Origin: an uncultured bacterium
GTDB taxonomy: Bacteria; Bacillota; Clostridia; Oscillospirales; Oscillospiraceae
NCBI GenBank assembly: GCA_947364395.1
Contig: CANASS010000004.1
Location: forward strand, 15,211-79,210
DNA length: 64,000 nucleotides
Reading direction: 5' to 3'
Shown: one piece after another, positions 32,605-40,601 of the stretch
How the letters are laid out: each line of letters starts with the position of its first letter
Position numbering within the stretch: position 1 is the first letter of the stretch
Program-made: the position numbers and the translations under genes
Notes under the pieces: model-generated
The model's database searches: none
Told to the model about the DNA's origin: nothing
The model's input: the letters and a program-made list of their open reading frames with translations, nothing else

Positions 32605-33483
32605 ATGCAGATTGGCAAAATGAATTTGAAATGGGGCCGCTTTCCCGCCCTGCTGCTGGCGGGCATCGTCAACGCCCTGGGAGTGACCATCTTCCTGTAC
32701 CCTGTCAACCTGTACGACAGCGGCATTTCCGGCACGTCCATGCTGCTGGCCCAGCTCACCGGGGAACGGGTGCCCCTGTCCCTGTTCCTGGCGGTGCTCA
32801 ACGTACCCCTGTTCCTGTTCGGCCTGCGGCGGCAGGGAAAGGAGTTCACCATCTACTCCCTGTTCTCCGTGGCGGTGTACTCGGTGAGCGCCTGGCTCAT
32901 CACCTACGTGCTGCCCATCGACGTGGCCATCGCCTCCCCCCTGGCGGGGCAGGACCTGCTGCTGTGCGCCCTGTTCGGCGGCATCATCTCGGGGCTGGGC
33001 AGCGGCCTGACCATCCGGCTGGGGGGCGCCATCGACGGCATCGAGGTGATGGCGGTCATATTCGCCAAGCGGCTGAACCTGACCGTGGGCACCTTCGTGA
33101 TGATCTATAACGTGGCGCTGTACATTGTGTGCGGCGCGGTGCTGAACAGCTGGATTCTGCCCCTGTACTCCATCGTCACCTACGCCGCCGCCTTAAAGAC
33201 GGTGGATTTCGTGGTGGAGGGCGTGGACCGCTCCAAGGCCGCCACCATCGTCACCAGCCGGCCCAAAAAAGTGTGCGACGCCCTGTCCCAGCACTTTGGA
33301 AGCGGCGTCACCTGGATGGAGGCCTGGGGCGGCTTCTCCCGCACCCGGAAGGCCATGGTCTACTTTGTGGTCAATCGTTTCCAGATCAGCCAGATGCGGG
33401 ACATCGTCCACGAGGCCGACCCTTCGGCCTACATCACCATCAGCGACGTGGCCGACGTGTTCAAAGTCAACCAGGACCTGTGA
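32605..33483 (+). CDS. YitT-family membrane protein with C-terminal DUF2179
   Basis: 292 aa, six predicted helices in residues 1-180 (LLLAGIVNALGVTIFLYPVN, DSGISGTSMLLAQL, GGIISGLGSGLTIRLGGAIDGIEVMAV) and a cytoplasmic C-terminal DUF2179 domain (about 205-290; TIVTSRPKKVCDAL, YFVVNRFQISQMRDIVHEADPSAYITISDVADVF). YitT proteins are widespread in Firmicutes with no settled substrate. Good AGGAGGG site. Lies between DUF2500 and pheS in the T-box unit. Confidence 0.92.
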   Translation: MQIGKMNLKWGRFPALLLAGIVNALGVTIFLYPVNLYDSGISGTSMLLAQLTGERVPLSLFLAVLNVPLFLFGLRRQGKEFTIYSLFSVAVYSVSAWLITYVLPIDVAIASPLAGQDLLLCALFGGIISGLGSGLTIRLGGAIDGIEVMAVIFAKRLNLTVGTFVMIYNVALYIVCGAVLNSWILPLYSIVTYAAALKTVDFVVEGVDRSKAATIVTSRPKKVCDALSQHFGSGVTWMEAWGGFSRTRKAMVYFVVNRFQISQMRDIVHEADPSAYITISDVADVFKVNQDL

Positions 33484-33495
33484 CGGGAGGCGGCT

Positions 33496-33702
33496 ATGGA
33501 ATATACCATCGACGAGCTGAGCCAGGCAAAGCGGCAGATTGATTCCACCCTGCACAAGCTGGCGGAAACCATCGCCACGTTGGAGTCAAAGGAACAACCC
33601 CAGCGGTACAAATCGCAGCTCACCCTGGCCAGACGGCGGGTGGCGGCGTTTGAATTGGCAAATTCACTCATTGAACGGGAAATAAAGGAGTTATCAGTAT
33701 GA
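33496..33702 (+). CDS. small coiled-coil protein translationally coupled to pheS
   Basis: 68 aa, almost wholly helical and rich in Gln, Lys, Leu and Glu: IDELSQAKRQIDSTLHKLAE and AAFELANSLIEREIKELSV. No family recognised. It is real by context: GGGAGGCGG ribosome site, correct gap after the YitT gene (12 nt), and its stop codon overlaps the pheS start (ATGA). Role unknown. Confidence 0.8.
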   Translation: MEYTIDELSQAKRQIDSTLHKLAETIATLESKEQPQRYKSQLTLARRRVAAFELANSLIEREIKELSV

Positions 33703-34724
33703 AAGAACAATTGGCAAAAATCCGCGCGGAGGCGCTCTCCGCCTTCGAGGGCGTCAAGGACGCCGCCGCTCTGGACGAGCTGCGGGTGAAATACCTGGGC
33801 AAGAAGGGGGAACTGACGGCGGTGCTCAAGCAGATGGGCAGGCTGTCCGCCGAAGAGCGCCCCGCCATGGGCCAGCTGGCCAACGAGGTCCGGGCGGCCC
33901 TGGAGAGCGCCCTTGAGACCGCCGCCCGGAAGATGGAGGCCGCCGCCCTGGAGCTGAAGCTGAAGGCGGAGACGGTGGACGTGACCATCCCCGGCAGGCA
34001 GGTGCAGGTGGGCCGCCGCCATCCCATGAACACCGCCCTGGACGAGATCAAGGAGATCTTCATCGGCATGGGCTTCACCGTGCTGGACGGCCCCGAGATC
34101 GAGCTGGCCCAGCTGAATTTTGACCGGCTCAACGCCGAGGAGGGCCATCCCAGCCGGGACTGGTCGGACACCTTCTACTTTGATGAGGACAGCCGGGTAA
34201 TGCTCCGCTCCCAGACCTCCCCCATGCAGGTGCGGGCCATGGACTCCATGCCCCTGCCCATCCGCATCATCGCCCCGGGCCGGGTGTACCGCAAGGACGA
34301 GGTGGACGCCACCCACTCCCCCATGTTCCACCAGGTGGAGGGGATGGTCATCGACAAGCACATCACCATGGCCGACCTGAAGGGCACGCTGAACCTGCTG
34401 GCCGAGCAGCTCTTCGGCGTAGGCACCGTCACCCGGTTCCGCCCCCACCACTTCCCCTTCACCGAGCCCTCCTGCGAGATGGACGTACAGTGCCACAAGT
34501 GCGGCGGCGCGGGCTGCCCCACCTGCAAGGGAGAGGGCTGGATTGAGCTTTTGGGCGCGGGGATGATCCACCCCCGGGTGCTGGAGATGGCGGGCATCGA
34601 CCCCGGCCAGTGGTCGGGCTGGGCCTTCGGCATGGGCCTGGAACGCACCGCCATGCGCCGGTTCAAGATCGCCGACCTGCGGCTGATTTTTGAAAACGAC
34701 ATTCGGTTCCTGGAGCAGTTTTAA
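33699..34724 (+). CDS. pheS: phenylalanyl-tRNA synthetase alpha subunit
   Basis: 341-aa catalytic subunit of the alpha2beta2 class II enzyme. Helical N-terminal coiled coil (1-95), then motif 2 (FHQVEGMVIDKHITMADLKG), the phenylalanine-binding FTEPSCEMDVQC region with a Cys-pair insertion CHKCGGAGCPTCKGEGW that is common in Firmicutes, and motif 3 GWAFGMGLERTAMRRF. ATG overlaps the stop codon of the 68-aa gene. Under control of the upstream T-box. Confidence 0.97.
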   Translation: MKEQLAKIRAEALSAFEGVKDAAALDELRVKYLGKKGELTAVLKQMGRLSAEERPAMGQLANEVRAALESALETAARKMEAAALELKLKAETVDVTIPGRQVQVGRRHPMNTALDEIKEIFIGMGFTVLDGPEIELAQLNFDRLNAEEGHPSRDWSDTFYFDEDSRVMLRSQTSPMQVRAMDSMPLPIRIIAPGRVYRKDEVDATHSPMFHQVEGMVIDKHITMADLKGTLNLLAEQLFGVGTVTRFRPHHFPFTEPSCEMDVQCHKCGGAGCPTCKGEGWIELLGAGMIHPRVLEMAGIDPGQWSGWAFGMGLERTAMRRFKIADLRLIFENDIRFLEQF

Positions 34725-34745
34725 AGGCGTCCTCGCCGGACGGGC

Positions 34746-34809
34746 GTTCCTTTTTCTTGAAAGAAAAAGGAACCGAAAAAGAACTTTTAGCCGCGAAACT
34801 GCGTTTCGC
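34746..34809. repeat. palindromic element in pheS-pheT gap
   Basis: Two hairpins: GTTCCTTTTTCTT/AAGAAAAAGGAAC (13-bp stem, 2-base loop, 34746-34773) and GCGAAAC/GTTTCGC (34793-34809). The AT-rich first stem and the joint CCGAAAAAGAACTTTTAGCCGC look like an inserted intergenic repeat rather than operon-specific regulation. Neither has a clean GC stem plus T-run, so it is unlikely to block pheT. Confidence 0.55.
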
Positions 34810-34842
34810 TTTTACAATATTATTTAAGAGGGGTTTTTATAT

Positions 34843-37563
34843 ATGAATCTATCCCGAAAGTGGCTCAATGAGTTTGTAAAAATAGACGTACCCGACCGGG
34901 AGTTCGCCGAGGCCATGACCCTGTCCGGCTCCAAGGTGGAAGGAACTTCCGACCTGGGCGCTGAGATCTCCAACGTAGTGGTGGGTAAGATTTTGTCCAT
35001 GGAGCGCCACCCCGATTCCGACCATATGTGGGTTTGCCGGCTGGACGTGGGCCGGGAGGAACCCATTCAGATCGTCACCGGGGCCTGGAACATCCACGAG
35101 GGCGACTTGGTCCCCGTGGCCCTGCACAAATCCACCCTCCCCGGCGGCAAAAAGATTGAAAAGGGCAAGCTGCGGGGGGTGCTGTCCGACGGCATGATGT
35201 GCGGACTCTCCGAACTGGGGCTGGACGAGCGGGATTTCCCCTATGCCGCCGTCACCGCCGCCGCCATTCTGGGGGACTACCACCCCATCGACCCGGCCAA
35301 GCCCTCCATCCCGGCGGATATCCAGCCGGGGCACAAGATTTTTGGCCCGGTAGCAGCGGCTAAGGTAGACGAGGTGAAGAACATCGGCGGGGCTATGTGG
35401 AGTTGTATGATGCACAATCCGGAGAAGGATAGCCCCAAGTACCTTTTCGTCAAGACCGCCTGTCAGAATATCCACACTGGCGACATGGTGGCCTACAACA
35501 CCAAGGCTGATGCCATCTGCACTTTGGCCGACCTCCACGCCGAGCAGAAGGAGTTCCCCCACTGCATCCCCGACGGCATCTTTGTGCTTCAGGAGGAGTG
35601 CAAGCCTGGGGACGACATTAAACCCGTCATCGGCCTGGACGACCACGTAGTGGAGTTCGAGATCACCCCCAACCGCCCGGACTGCCTGTCCGTCATCGGC
35701 CTGGCCCGGGAGGTGTCCGCCACTTTCGACGTGCCCTGTGAGTTCCACCAGCCGGAGGTGAAGGGCGGGGCTGAAGGCGTCCTCACCGACCTGCTGGACG
35801 TGGAGACCCCCGACGCCGATCTGGTCCCCCGGTACACCGCCCGGATGGTGCGTAACGTAAAAATCGCCCCCTCCCCCAAGTGGATGCGGGAGCGGCTGCG
35901 GGCCATGGGGGTCCGGCCCATCAACAACATCGTGGACATCACCAACTACGTCATGCTGGAGTACGGCCAGCCCATGCACGCCTTCGACTACCGCTACGTC
36001 AACGGCGGCAGGATCATCGTCCGCCGGGCGGCGGAGGGCGAGAAGCTCACCACCCTGGACGGCAAAGAGCACACTCTGAACGCCAACCATCTGGTCATCG
36101 CCGACCAGGGCCGGGCGGTGGGTCTGGCGGGCATCATGGGCGGTTTGAACTCTGAGATCGTGGACGACACCGCCGACGTGGTGTTCGAGTCCGCCTGCTT
36201 CGACGGCACCTGCATCCGCAAGGGGGCGCTGGCCCTGGGTATGCGCACCGAGGCGTCGGCCAAGTTCGAGAAGGGGCTGGACCCCATGAACACCCTGCCC
36301 GCCGTCAACCGTGCCTGCGAGCTGGTGGAGCTGCTGGGGGCCGGCGAGGTGGTGGACGGCGTCATTGACATCCTGAACAACGTCCCCCAGCCCTGGACCG
36401 TCACCATGGACCCGGAGAAGGTCAACGCCCTGCTGGGCACCGATATCGCCCCAGTGGAGATGTATCAGCTGCTGGAGCGGGTGAACATCCTCACCGAGGA
36501 GAAGAACTTCCCCAACGGCCCCGCCGAAGTGGTGATCCCCTCCTACCGGGGGGATGTGCGCCGCTTGGCCGACCTGGCCGAGGAGGTGGCCCGGCTCCAC
36601 GGCTACAACAACATTCCCACCACCCTCATGCGGGGCCAGACCACCCAGGGAGGCTGGTCCCCCGCCCAGAAGGTGGAAAACAAGCTGGGCGAGCTGTGCC
36701 GTACCTGCGGGTACAGCGAGATCATCACCTATTCTTTCATCTCCCCCACTGCCTACGACAAGATTTTGTGGGGCAAAGAGGACTTCCACCGCAAGTCCTT
36801 CAAGATTCTCAACCCCTTGGGGGAGGACACCTCCATCATGCGCACCACCACCCTGCCCTCCATGCTGGAGGTGCTGGGCCGCAACTACAACAACCGCAAC
36901 CGCTCCGCGTGGCTGTACGAGCTGGGCCGCATCTATATGCCCGGCGGAGACGACGGCCTGGCCATGGAGGCCCAGATTTTAACCCTGGGGGCCTACGGAA
37001 ACGGTATGGACTTCTTCACCATGAAGGGGGCCGTGGAGGCCCTGCTCAAGGGCATCCGGGCCCGGGACATCCATTTCGAGCCCTGCGCCGAGGACCCCTC
37101 CTACCACCCCGGGCGCTGCGCTTACGCGTACAGCGGAACCAACATCGTGGGAGTGTTCGGCCAGATCCACCCCTTGGCCGCCCAGAACTTCGGCGTGGAC
37201 GGGGAGCTGTACTGCGCCGAGCTGTCCTTCGACGAGCTGCTGATGGCCCAAGGCCCCGACCCGGAGTACGCCCCCCTGCCCAAGTACCCCCCCATCACCC
37301 GGGACATCGCCGTGGTGTGCGGGGAGGAGGTGTCCGTGGGAGCGCTGGAGGCCGCCATCCGCAAGGGGGCCAGGGGACTGCTGAAAGAGGTCTCCCTCTT
37401 CGACATCTACCGGGGCAAAAACCTGGGCGAGGGCAAAAAATCCGTGGCCTTCAATCTGGTCCTGCGGGCCGACGACCGCTCCCTCACCGGCGAGGAGGCC
37501 GACGAGGACGTGAAGTCCATCCTGGCGGCCCTGGAACGGGACTGCGGCGCGGTCCTGCGGTAA
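34843..37563 (+). CDS. pheT: phenylalanyl-tRNA synthetase beta subunit, with insertion
   Basis: 906-aa beta subunit; relatives are usually about 800 aa. The EMAP-like tRNA-binding fold (about 40-137) is followed by an extra block of about 100 residues (138-241; contains [32 protein letters not shown] and [23 protein letters not shown]) before the usual [15 protein letters not shown] and [18 protein letters not shown] (B1/B3-B4). The rest is standard: [51 protein letters not shown] (B5), and a C-terminal ferredoxin-like anticodon-binding domain ending in [10 protein letters not shown]. Essential partner of PheS. Confidence 0.95.
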   Translation: MNLSRKWLNEFVKIDVPDREFAEAMTLSGSKVEGTSDLGAEISNVVVGKILSMERHPDSDHMWVCRLDVGREEPIQIVTGAWNIHEGDLVPVALHKSTLPGGKKIEKGKLRGVLSDGMMCGLSELGLDERDFPYAAVTAAAILGDYHPIDPAKPSIPADIQPGHKIFGPVAAAKVDEVKNIGGAMWSCMMHNPEKDSPKYLFVKTACQNIHTGDMVAYNTKADAICTLADLHAEQKEFPHCIPDGIFVLQEECKPGDDIKPVIGLDDHVVEFEITPNRPDCLSVIGLAREVSATFDVPCEFHQPEVKGGAEGVLTDLLDVETPDADLVPRYTARMVRNVKIAPSPKWMRERLRAMGVRPINNIVDITNYVMLEYGQPMHAFDYRYVNGGRIIVRRAAEGEKLTTLDGKEHTLNANHLVIADQGRAVGLAGIMGGLNSEIVDDTADVVFESACFDGTCIRKGALALGMRTEASAKFEKGLDPMNTLPAVNRACELVELLGAGEVVDGVIDILNNVPQPWTVTMDPEKVNALLGTDIAPVEMYQLLERVNILTEEKNFPNGPAEVVIPSYRGDVRRLADLAEEVARLHGYNNIPTTLMRGQTTQGGWSPAQKVENKLGELCRTCGYSEIITYSFISPTAYDKILWGKEDFHRKSFKILNPLGEDTSIMRTTTLPSMLEVLGRNYNNRNRSAWLYELGRIYMPGGDDGLAMEAQILTLGAYGNGMDFFTMKGAVEALLKGIRARDIHFEPCAEDPSYHPGRCAYAYSGTNIVGVFGQIHPLAAQNFGVDGELYCAELSFDELLMAQGPDPEYAPLPKYPPITRDIAVVCGEEVSVGALEAAIRKGARGLLKEVSLFDIYRGKNLGEGKKSVAFNLVLRADDRSLTGEEADEDVKSILAALERDCGAVLR

Positions 37564-37570
37564 CGCCGGC

Positions 37571-38653
37571 ATGACGGAAAACAGGCGGGTGCTGGTGGCC
37601 ATGAGCGGCGGGGTGGACTCCAGCGCGGCGGCGTGGCTGCTGCGGGAACAGGGCTACGACTGTGTGGGCGTCACCATGAAGCTGTTCGGCAATGAGGCGG
37701 CAGGGATGGACAAAGGCCATCCCTGCTGCACGCTGGACGACGTGGAGGACGCACGGCAGGTGGCCCGGCGGCTGGGGATTCCACACTATGTGTTCAATTT
37801 CACCGACGATTTTCAGGCCAAGGTCATCCAGCCCTTTGTAGATACCTACCGGCGGGGCTGGACCCCCAACCCCTGCGTCAGCTGCAACCGCTATTTGAAA
37901 TTCGACCGCCTCCACCGCCGAGCCCAGGAGCTGGGCTGCGGGTATATCGCCACCGGACATTACGCCCAAATTCTGGAGGCCGGGGGAGGCTTCCGGCTGG
38001 CCAAGGCCGCCGACCTCAGCCGGGACCAGAGCTATGTCCTCTACCCCATCCCCCGGGAGCAGCTGGCCCACACCCTGTTTCCCCTGGGGGGGCTGACCAA
38101 GGCGGAGGTCCGGGCCATCGCGGAGCGGGAGGGCTTTGTCAACGCCCGGAAGCACGACAGCCAGGATATCTGCTTCATCCCCGACGGGGACTACCTGGCG
38201 TTCATGGAGCGGTACACCGGCGTCCCCAGCCCCGAGGGGGACATTCTGGACCTGGAGGGCCGGGTGGTGGGCCGCCACCGGGGGGCGGCGGGGCTCACCA
38301 TCGGCCAGCGCCGGGGGGTGGGGGTGTCCTCCTGCGGGCGGATTTACGTGTGCGCCAAGTCCATGGAGGACAACACCGTCACCGTGGGGCCGGAGGAGGC
38401 GCTATACTCCTCCGCCTGCGTGGCGGAGGACTGGAACTGGCTGATAGACCCGCCCGCGCAGCCCTTCCGGGCCCTGGCCAGAACCCGCTACAGCCAGCGG
38501 GAACAGCCCGCGACGGTTTTCCCGGCGGAGGACCGGGTCCGGCTGGAATTCCAGGAGCCCCAGCGGGCGGTGACCCCCGGGCAGTCGGCGGTGGTGTACG
38601 ACGCCGCTGGAACTGTGCTGGGAGGCGGCGTGATTGCGGACGTGATAAAATGA
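37571..38653 (+). CDS. mnmA: tRNA 2-thiouridylase
   Basis: 360-aa enzyme thiolating U34 of Lys, Glu and Gln tRNAs. PP-loop SGGVDS at residues 12-17 binds ATP. The two catalytic cysteines are in [13 protein letters not shown] and [20 protein letters not shown] and [11 protein letters not shown] are further landmarks. It begins 7 nt after pheT, so it is probably the last gene of the T-box unit. A sulfur donor (IscS) gene is not adjacent. Confidence 0.96.
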   Translation: MTENRRVLVAMSGGVDSSAAAWLLREQGYDCVGVTMKLFGNEAAGMDKGHPCCTLDDVEDARQVARRLGIPHYVFNFTDDFQAKVIQPFVDTYRRGWTPNPCVSCNRYLKFDRLHRRAQELGCGYIATGHYAQILEAGGGFRLAKAADLSRDQSYVLYPIPREQLAHTLFPLGGLTKAEVRAIAEREGFVNARKHDSQDICFIPDGDYLAFMERYTGVPSPEGDILDLEGRVVGRHRGAAGLTIGQRRGVGVSSCGRIYVCAKSMEDNTVTVGPEEALYSSACVAEDWNWLIDPPAQPFRALARTRYSQREQPATVFPAEDRVRLEFQEPQRAVTPGQSAVVYDAAGTVLGGGVIADVIK

Positions 38654-38654
38654 G

Positions 38655-38697
38655 ACAGGCGGCGGCATGATTTCATGCCGCCGCCTGTTGGCGTTTT
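38655..38697 (+). terminator. intrinsic terminator after mnmA
   Basis: Perfect 16-bp stem ACAGGCGGCGGCATGA/TCATGCCGCCGCCTGT with a 2-base loop followed by TGGCGTTTT. Confidence 0.85.
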
Positions 38698-38709
38698 CAG
38701 TAAGTATCT

Positions 38710-38940
38710 CTAGGGCTGCTCTGGGCAAACAACCCACTCAGTAAGCCACTTTTGATACGTGATGGACCACAAGCGCATCTCCAAAACGCCATTGTTCATA
38801 CGATAATACCAACGCACCGTTTCTGATTGGACAGAAATCCCGCTATCATTCTCAGGAGGTGCAAAAGCCCGCGCAGGAGCAGCCAACAGAGTGAAAGCAC
38901 ACATCAGTGCCAAGGATGTGGCTAAAATACGTTTTTTCAT
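38710..38940 (-). CDS. small secreted protein downstream of BlaI/M56 pair
   Basis: 76 aa. Signal peptide MKKRILATSLALMCAFTLLA with APARA cleavage site, then a short mature domain of about 50 aa (SETVRWYYRMNNGVLEMRLW, TYQKWLTEWVV) rich in Trp and Tyr. No family recognised. The start at 38940 has GAGGAGAAGGA upstream and lies one nt after the M56 gene's stop, so it is the third gene of the operon. Could be the substrate or effector of the M56 sensor; inferred from position only. Confidence 0.75.
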   Translation of the reverse strand: MKKRILATSLALMCAFTLLAAPARAFAPPENDSGISVQSETVRWYYRMNNGVLEMRLWSITYQKWLTEWVVCPEQP

Positions 38941-38941
38941 T

Positions 38942-40087
38942 TTATTCCTTCTCCTCAAAAATCCATAGATCGTGATATTTCTCAGAAACGACTTCATCAT
39001 ATGTCAAATATTTAATGAAATGGTAGTCGACAAACAATCTATACTGACCATCTGCTCCATACAAAATAAACGCATCAGAATCAGATATTTGCCCTTCTAC
39101 ATCTGGTGCATCGTAATTATCTAAATAAGAAATGCCCGTTTCTGCCTCGAACATATCTGCTGGTGGTGCACCCGCAGGTTGAGCCACTACCAGATAAGAA
39201 GCGAAAAACAGGATCAAAGCACACAGGATTCCAATAATTTCCCTAGATCGGCGGGGCGGATTGTCGGAATAGCCTTCAAGAAACTTCAACCGTTGCTCTG
39301 CGGCCCCAGGAGCCCCCAGCGCACCAGACCTATCCAAGGTAAACTCGGGCGTTGCAACTGCCCACTTGGACATTTTTACGATCATCTCACTGTACGTAAC
39401 CTGTCTCACTTCATCCAAGCCGGCCAGCACCTTCATGTCGCAGTGCAATTCCAGCAGAGCGTTGAGCTCTTTCTGGAAATATATTGGCACAACGGTCCAC
39501 CACAGCAACACCATCACCACGCCGTAAAAGACCTTGATCGGCGCGTGATGGGAGAGGATGTGCTGGCGCTCGTGCCGCAGAATCAACTCATCCCATTCTT
39601 CAGGAAGATCTACCAGGGGCATATAAATGGTGTAACGGAACAGCCCCTCCACATAGTGGCCCGGCGCATCAGGTGTGACCACTACCGGGCAACTAATGCC
39701 CAGATCATTGGCAATCACTTGAATCATGGGGCTTTCTACACGCTTGTAGTCCTGACTCATCCGATAGGCATTGACGACGTCCCGTATTTCACGACCGCCA
39801 ATGGCTACCGAACCCATGGCCCACGCGACAATCAAGCAGTTGACTACAGCGGGGTTGTCCCGGAAGAATCTATAGCCTACACCCAGAAGATTCCAAGAGT
39901 GGTACGAGTAGGCAAAGGGAATATCCAGAGGAACAAACAATCGAACAATCACCAGTGAAGCTCCTGCCAGCAGGACAGGAGCACCCCCTACTTTGAAAAA
40001 CCATTTGGATTTTCTCAGCTTACCGAGGGCAGCCAGCGCAATGACAAATAAGACCAAGGCGCTAAACCAAGACGGGCCGGACATCAC
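38942..40087 (-). CDS. M56-family membrane metallopeptidase (BlaR1/MecR1-like antirepressor)
   Basis: 381 aa. Four membrane helices (about 7-25, 38-56, 80-97, 190-210), the zinc-protease motif HERQH in ILRHERQHILSHH (about residue 172) followed by a third ligand in the ELHCD segment (ALLELHCDMKVL), and a last helix at about 288-307. The C-terminal extracellular part is only about 75 aa, too short for a penicillin-binding sensor domain. Start overlaps the BlaI gene (ATGA). The expected role is signal-triggered cleavage that inactivates the repressor; the inducer is probably not a beta-lactam. Confidence 0.88.
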   Translation of the reverse strand: MMSGPSWFSALVLFVIALAALGKLRKSKWFFKVGGAPVLLAGASLVIVRLFVPLDIPFAYSYHSWNLLGVGYRFFRDNPAVVNCLIVAWAMGSVAIGGREIRDVVNAYRMSQDYKRVESPMIQVIANDLGISCPVVVTPDAPGHYVEGLFRYTIYMPLVDLPEEWDELILRHERQHILSHHAPIKVFYGVVMVLLWWTVVPIYFQKELNALLELHCDMKVLAGLDEVRQVTYSEMIVKMSKWAVATPEFTLDRSGALGAPGAAEQRLKFLEGYSDNPPRRSREIIGILCALILFFASYLVVAQPAGAPPADMFEAETGISYLDNYDAPDVEGQISDSDAFILYGADGQYRLFVDYHFIKYLTYDEVVSEKYHDLWIFEEKE

Positions 40088-40470
40088 GTCTCCTCTTCCA
40101 GCTCCTTTTTACGCTCAGCCAGCTTACGCTCCAAATCCTCCACCATCTCCATGGTCAGCCCGTCGCTGTTCAGCAGCATGGAGAAATACGTTGGGATGGA
40201 TTTGGCGTTCCTGGCCAGCATCAGGGTCTCGCCATAGTACTGCTCCCTGGTGACATCTGCGGCGTACAGCCGCCCATAGGTTTTTCCTCTTTTAATGAAT
40301 CCTGCCTCGCGAATCGCCTCCTTTTTCAACAGGCCGTTGAGCAGGATATGAATGGTGCTGGGGCTCCAGCTGGGGTCTACGCACTGCTCCAGAATTTCAT
40401 ACCGCGCCAACGGCTTCCCACCCTGCCACAGGGTTTCCATGACTTCTAACTCGCTTTTTGTCAGTTTCAC
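40084..40470 (-). CDS. BlaI/MecI/CopY-family repressor
   Basis: 128 aa. N-terminal winged helix (LTKSELEVMETLWQGGKPLARYEIL, then STIHILLNGLLKKEAI) typical of the BlaI family, and a C-terminal helical dimerisation region rich in Lys and Glu. First gene of a three-gene operon with the M56 protease. The surrounding DNA is clearly more AT-rich than the neighbours, suggesting acquisition. Probably represses its own promoter at 40508-40535. Confidence 0.9.
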   Translation of the reverse strand: MKLTKSELEVMETLWQGGKPLARYEILEQCVDPSWSPSTIHILLNGLLKKEAIREAGFIKRGKTYGRLYAADVTREQYYGETLMLARNAKSIPTYFSMLLNSDGLTMEMVEDLERKLAERKKELEEET

Positions 40471-40507
40471 AATTACCTCCTATTTCCGCCGGGGTTTTAA
40501 CAACTCA

Positions 40508-40535
40508 ATTATACAAAATTATCTCCAATTGTCAA
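40508..40535 (-). promoter_or_regulatory. promoter of BlaI/M56 operon with near-palindromic -10 region
   Basis: Consensus -35 TTGACA (40535-40530) and -10 TATAAT (40513-40508), 16-nt spacing. The segment AATTATACAAAATTAT around the -10 is nearly self-complementary and lies within flanking CAATT/AATTG, a plausible operator for the BlaI-type repressor. Confidence 0.8.
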
Positions 40536-40601
40536 TAGAAAATTCATAGTTTTGACAGAGAAGCCTTGCAAATTTGTGTCGGCAGCTCTTGTCCCGCTCC
40601 C

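Noticed and set aside
34849..36789. Long - strand frame opposite pheT
   Set aside because: His/Gly/Val-rich antisense of a clearly conserved synthetase gene.
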